Below are positions 60,343 to 64,000 of a stretch of 64,000 nt of DNA, piece after piece. Made by a program: the position numbers and the translations under genes. Source of the stretch: Aphelocoma coerulescens (Eukaryota; Chordata; Aves; Passeriformes; Corvidae); NCBI RefSeq assembly GCF_041296385.1, contig NC_091014.1, forward strand, positions 18,885,578-18,949,577, read 5' to 3'. Within the stretch, counting starts at the first letter, position 1. Every line of letters starts with the position of its first letter. Below the pieces are notes generated by a model. The model searched no databases. It saw only the letters and a list, made by a program, of their open reading frames with translations, and was not told the DNA's origin.

Positions 60343-62312
60343 TATGGCAGAGATCAGTAATATAGATTTATAAACTTTATAATTTATATGTTTATATGAA
60401 ACATAAAACTTATATCAAGAGCAAAATAAAATTTTAGATAAATAGTTTTTAACTTTTGTAAATGCAGTGTAGCAATTTGTTTAAACACCACCAAAAAAAT
60501 ACATAACTTTAATTATTTATAGAAATAATTAAAGGAGAATTAGATCAAATCAGTAAGTTAGTATACAAAAGGAAATTTATTTTAGAAGGAAATATATTTA
60601 AGTAACATATAATTTTAAATTATCAAAAACTTGCTACACATATTTCCAAACACAAAATTTGTCATTTGTTTGGCACAGACCAGGCTGTTATTTGCACACC
60701 ATAAACAGATACTTGCACTGTCATTTCACCACACTGAACTGAAACGTGTGATCTATGGCATAGCTTTCTCCAAGTGTCATCTAATTTTCTCTTCTGATAC
60801 TCTTCCCTAAACCACAGAATACGTTCTCATGCCATAAGAATACATTTGAATTTACTATCTATTTTTTGGTTTTAGGATGCTATAGATAACAGCCTAATTG
60901 ATCTCATTTTTAAGAGCAAATGGGAATTTCTAATCTGACTGCTTACAGGTTTTTGCTTTTTACTGAGCTAATTTAGAACTGTGAAGAAAAAAGAATCAAG
61001 AGATTCAAAGGACAGGAGTAAGTTAAGGCAATCATGAACCTTCCAAGGAAGAAAGAAAATAGGATTTTAATAAAGATAAGGGAAAATCAATCAAAACCTG
61101 GGAATTTTTTCCAGCATATTTTTCAGCATGGGATGAAGATTAATCTCTGTATAATACAACCAGAGTATTATGCACACTGTGCACCAACTACTGCCTTTGA
61201 AAAATATGTATAAGTAGAAAAATAATGAATTTGAATGTTGTCATATTATGTCTGCAGGTGACTACAACTCTGAAAGCAGAATGAAAAATTTTACATTAGT
61301 AGATTATTCTATGACAAGATAAATGAGTTACTTCATATTCCTTTCTTAAAAAATTATCTTTAGCACTCAAAAAAGAATTTCCATTTTCAGAAATAACCAT
61401 GTAATTAAATAGTAGTTAAATTAGTTCATTAATTAGCCAAATGCCACATTATTGTCTTGGTCTTCCCAAAGAAAAAGTTCCAGATAATACAGCAAATGAA
61501 GTGAAGCATCAGAGATACTGAAGATGCACAGGGCATCTAAAGGTTCTCCTGATAACCCATTAGTTATTAAATTCTCTTCTTACTCTACAGAGTAAGTGGA
61601 AAAAGTAATTCATTCCTTTCTCCCAGTGAAGAATAGTGAAAAAATAGTAAAAAAATTCTGGGTTTAGTGTTGACTTTGGTTTTTTGGTTGTTGTTTTCGG
61701 GTTTTTTTTAGAAGGCAAAACAAAGACCCTCAAAGTATATATCTCAGCAAAACCAACAGAAAACTCAATAAATATGTTTATACCTATAAAAATATTTGGA
61801 CCTCCTACTGGTATCCATGAGTGGCTTTAATGGTGGAAGATTAGCATATGTAATTATGACACCACTGAAATCAATGAAAATAAGTGCCACAAGTCCCAGT
61901 GGGTAAAGATTTCCCATTTAAATTATTCACATTCCTTCAAGTTACCCTGAAACTAAAACTTAACACCTGTTTATAATGGTCATTCTTTTTTTTTTATTTT
62001 TAATTGTGTTTAATTTTCCTTGATTTATATACTGTCAAAAACTTTGAAGTTTTAAACATCTAAGTAAAATTAATTTTTATTCCATACTGTTACCAAATAG
62101 TCATGTTCTGATATAGATACTCAGAGAAAAAAAAAAAAATCTGTTGAACTACACAGAGCTTCTCCTACAAAGCGTGTTAATATTTTATAGAAATTTTTCT
62201 GAAATTGAATATTTTCCATTCTCAAATACAGTTAAAAAGCCTTTTTTGTGTCTAAGATATCCAAAAAGAGGAAATGAAGTATAAAACCATGACTTTTACA
62301 AAATAATTATGA
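60343..62312. other. AT-rich unique sequence, no gene seen
   Basis: Nothing recognised apart from T-rich runs near 61680-61710 and 61987-62000. Confidence 0.5.
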
Positions 62313-62383
62313 TACTACTACTACTGCTTCTACCACTAGTCATAACTGCAGCAGTAGTAGTAGTAGTAGTAATAGTAGTAGTG
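62313..62383. repeat. (TAC)n/(TAG)n microsatellite pair forming a hairpin
   Basis: ACTACTACTACTGC (62314-62327) is the exact reverse complement of GCAGTAGTAGTAGT (62351-62364), with a 23-nt spacer. The TAG array then continues to about 62383 with one TAA interruption. Confidence 0.9.
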
Positions 62384-64000
62384 ATATTTTCATTCATGGT
62401 TAAAAAACAGAAAACTATGGAATAGCAAAACAATACAACTAGTTCCAATGTAAATCACATTAAATTTTATAGAAGTATGAAATAATTTACTTGGTGAGAC
62501 ATATTGCCCTTAGTCTTTTGCTCTGGCCGTAAACACAACTTTGAAACTTTTTCTCTCTGTGCAACAGTACTTTATTTTTTTCCCCCACAGTCTTTGTGTG
62601 AGTAATTCATACTCTGTAGCCCTTAAGTAATATTATTCTGTAGGATAACATTTGCTAACAATTTTTTGTACACTGTAGCATGTTTGAGATGGAAATCCAA
62701 TTTTAAACATAGCTTCTCTGAGTAACTAAAACTTTTAGTCTCACAAACAACAATGCTAAAATGCTATATACACTATTAAAAAGAAATATGACATCTCTGA
62801 ATAACTGCTACTTTTTAATAAGAAGAAGATGGAAAAAAATAGTATCTTTGGCATAGGAAAAAGTTATATCTTTAGGTATAAATTTCCATCTATTTTAGCC
62901 TTCACACACAGCCAACCATTTTATGTAAAAGTTGCATGTACTGTATAAATGGAAAACGAAAGATCAAAGAATAGACCAACCAATGAATTTTAAACCGATT
63001 TTGTGCCAGAAATGTGGTGGAACAGCACCATCTGCAGGTGTGTCACCATAAATCTGATGTTCTTCAGGTAGTTAAACTGTTTAATGTCATCTGTCCCTTT
63101 TTGGTACAGATTTAGCCTTTGCTTTAGGGGAAAATCCAACAGCCAGTGAAGACATGGATTATTTTGCAGACAAAATGCTGGCCATAATGGAATGTTAACA
63201 TAATATAGAAGTATAAAACCAAATCCTTTTTTTCCACAAAAGAGAGTTTGAAAGAACTCTCTCATGTGAGGCCTTCTGTTTATAAGAACTGAACAGATCT
63301 ATCTGTTTAGAAATATGTTTTGTATAGTTATGTCTTATATGCTGTTACTTGATCTAAACCATTCCTCTGTGTGTTGAAAATACTTATTTTTATCTTTGTG
63401 AAATATTATGCATGGTTCTGAGACAGATCAGAAAAGAAAAGGTCAATATGATGCTGTAGCTTAGGATTTAAATCAAACTGCTTTATATTGTATCAATTAA
63501 AAGTATCAGTGCTGCTTAAAAGAAAATATTTCCATGTTACTCCCATTAGAAAGCTGGATGTCCTTAAAGACCATATTTTGGTTTCACTTTCTTCTACCTT
63601 CACACCCTCCAACTCATTGTAGGTGTCTGGAGTTGAAACACTATTTATTTTGAAAAATGCCCAAAAGGTTATGTGGAAAATTTTGGAGAGGAATGGACTG
63701 GATGGTGTGCCATCCGTTTCTGTGAGGATTTATTTTTCTCTACATTTTTAAGGAACTCTGAGAACTCTTATTTTGTCCAAGATAATATATTTAGCAGTAA
63801 TAAACCTTGAACACTAATCATAGATATTCAAAGGATGTGAATAATTATTTCTTTAATTGTTATAATGCAGAGATTTCCATGACAGTTCAAAGCCATTCAG
63901 AAAAAAATAGTGATGTCCCTAGATGCTAGATCTGTTTACTTATATGTTGATTTAAAGCTGTAACTGTTTAATTTATATGTTTATATCAGAGAATATTTTT
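62384..64000. other. AT-rich unique sequence, no gene seen
   Basis: No repeat or coding signal. A strong acceptor-like tract ending CCCCCACAG at 62590 is followed seven bases later by GTGAGT at 62598. A 91-codon minus frame at 62990-63265 has no family resemblance. Confidence 0.5.

Noticed and set aside
1..64000. CRISPR array, operon, tRNA or rRNA gene, or defence system
   Set aside because: No spaced direct repeats, ribosome binding sites, clover-leaf candidates or rRNA stretches were seen; the repeat content is avian.

Overview
The window looks like non-coding DNA from a bird, most likely a songbird (passerine). The evidence is the repeat content. There are twelve pieces of the avian CR1 LINE, several ending in the typical ATTCTATG-type octamers, and a set of endogenous-retrovirus LTRs of the kinds I associate with passerine genomes. 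The sequence between the repeats is AT-rich and has no long open frame. I find no intact protein-coding gene, no rRNA or tRNA gene, no CRISPR array and no bacterial-style operon. It is best read as intergenic sequence or the inside of a very long intron.

Layout. 1-10 kb: one solo LTR on the minus strand (1436-2052), then unique AT-rich DNA with a possible decayed exon near 2.5-2.8 kb. 10-13.5 kb: a CR1 tail abutting one LTR (10236-10858), and a second solo LTR with a 6-bp target-site duplication (12925-13411). 13.5-19.8 kb: unique DNA holding two conserved-element-like stretches and a CR1. 19.8-25.1 kb: a minus-strand ERVK-like remnant with LTR, polypurine tract and decayed interior (19840-21420), a CR1, and a long LTR (24025-25114). 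25-31 kb: unique DNA. 31-40 kb: seven CR1 or LTR insertions, a GGAAAA array and a 16-bp AT-rich tandem. 40-56 kb: mostly unique DNA with two CR1 copies and a GC-rich patch at 50.7-51.1 kb that ends at a good splice donor. 56.2-57.7 kb: a second copy of the long LTR, inverted relative to the 24 kb copy. 57.7-64 kb: unique DNA with a G-quadruplex motif, a palindrome and a TAC/TAG hairpin.

There is no set of genes working together here. What function there may be is regulatory: LTR promoters and poly(A) signals, candidate conserved non-coding elements and splice-like motifs. All family calls rest on sequence recognition by eye, without alignment.
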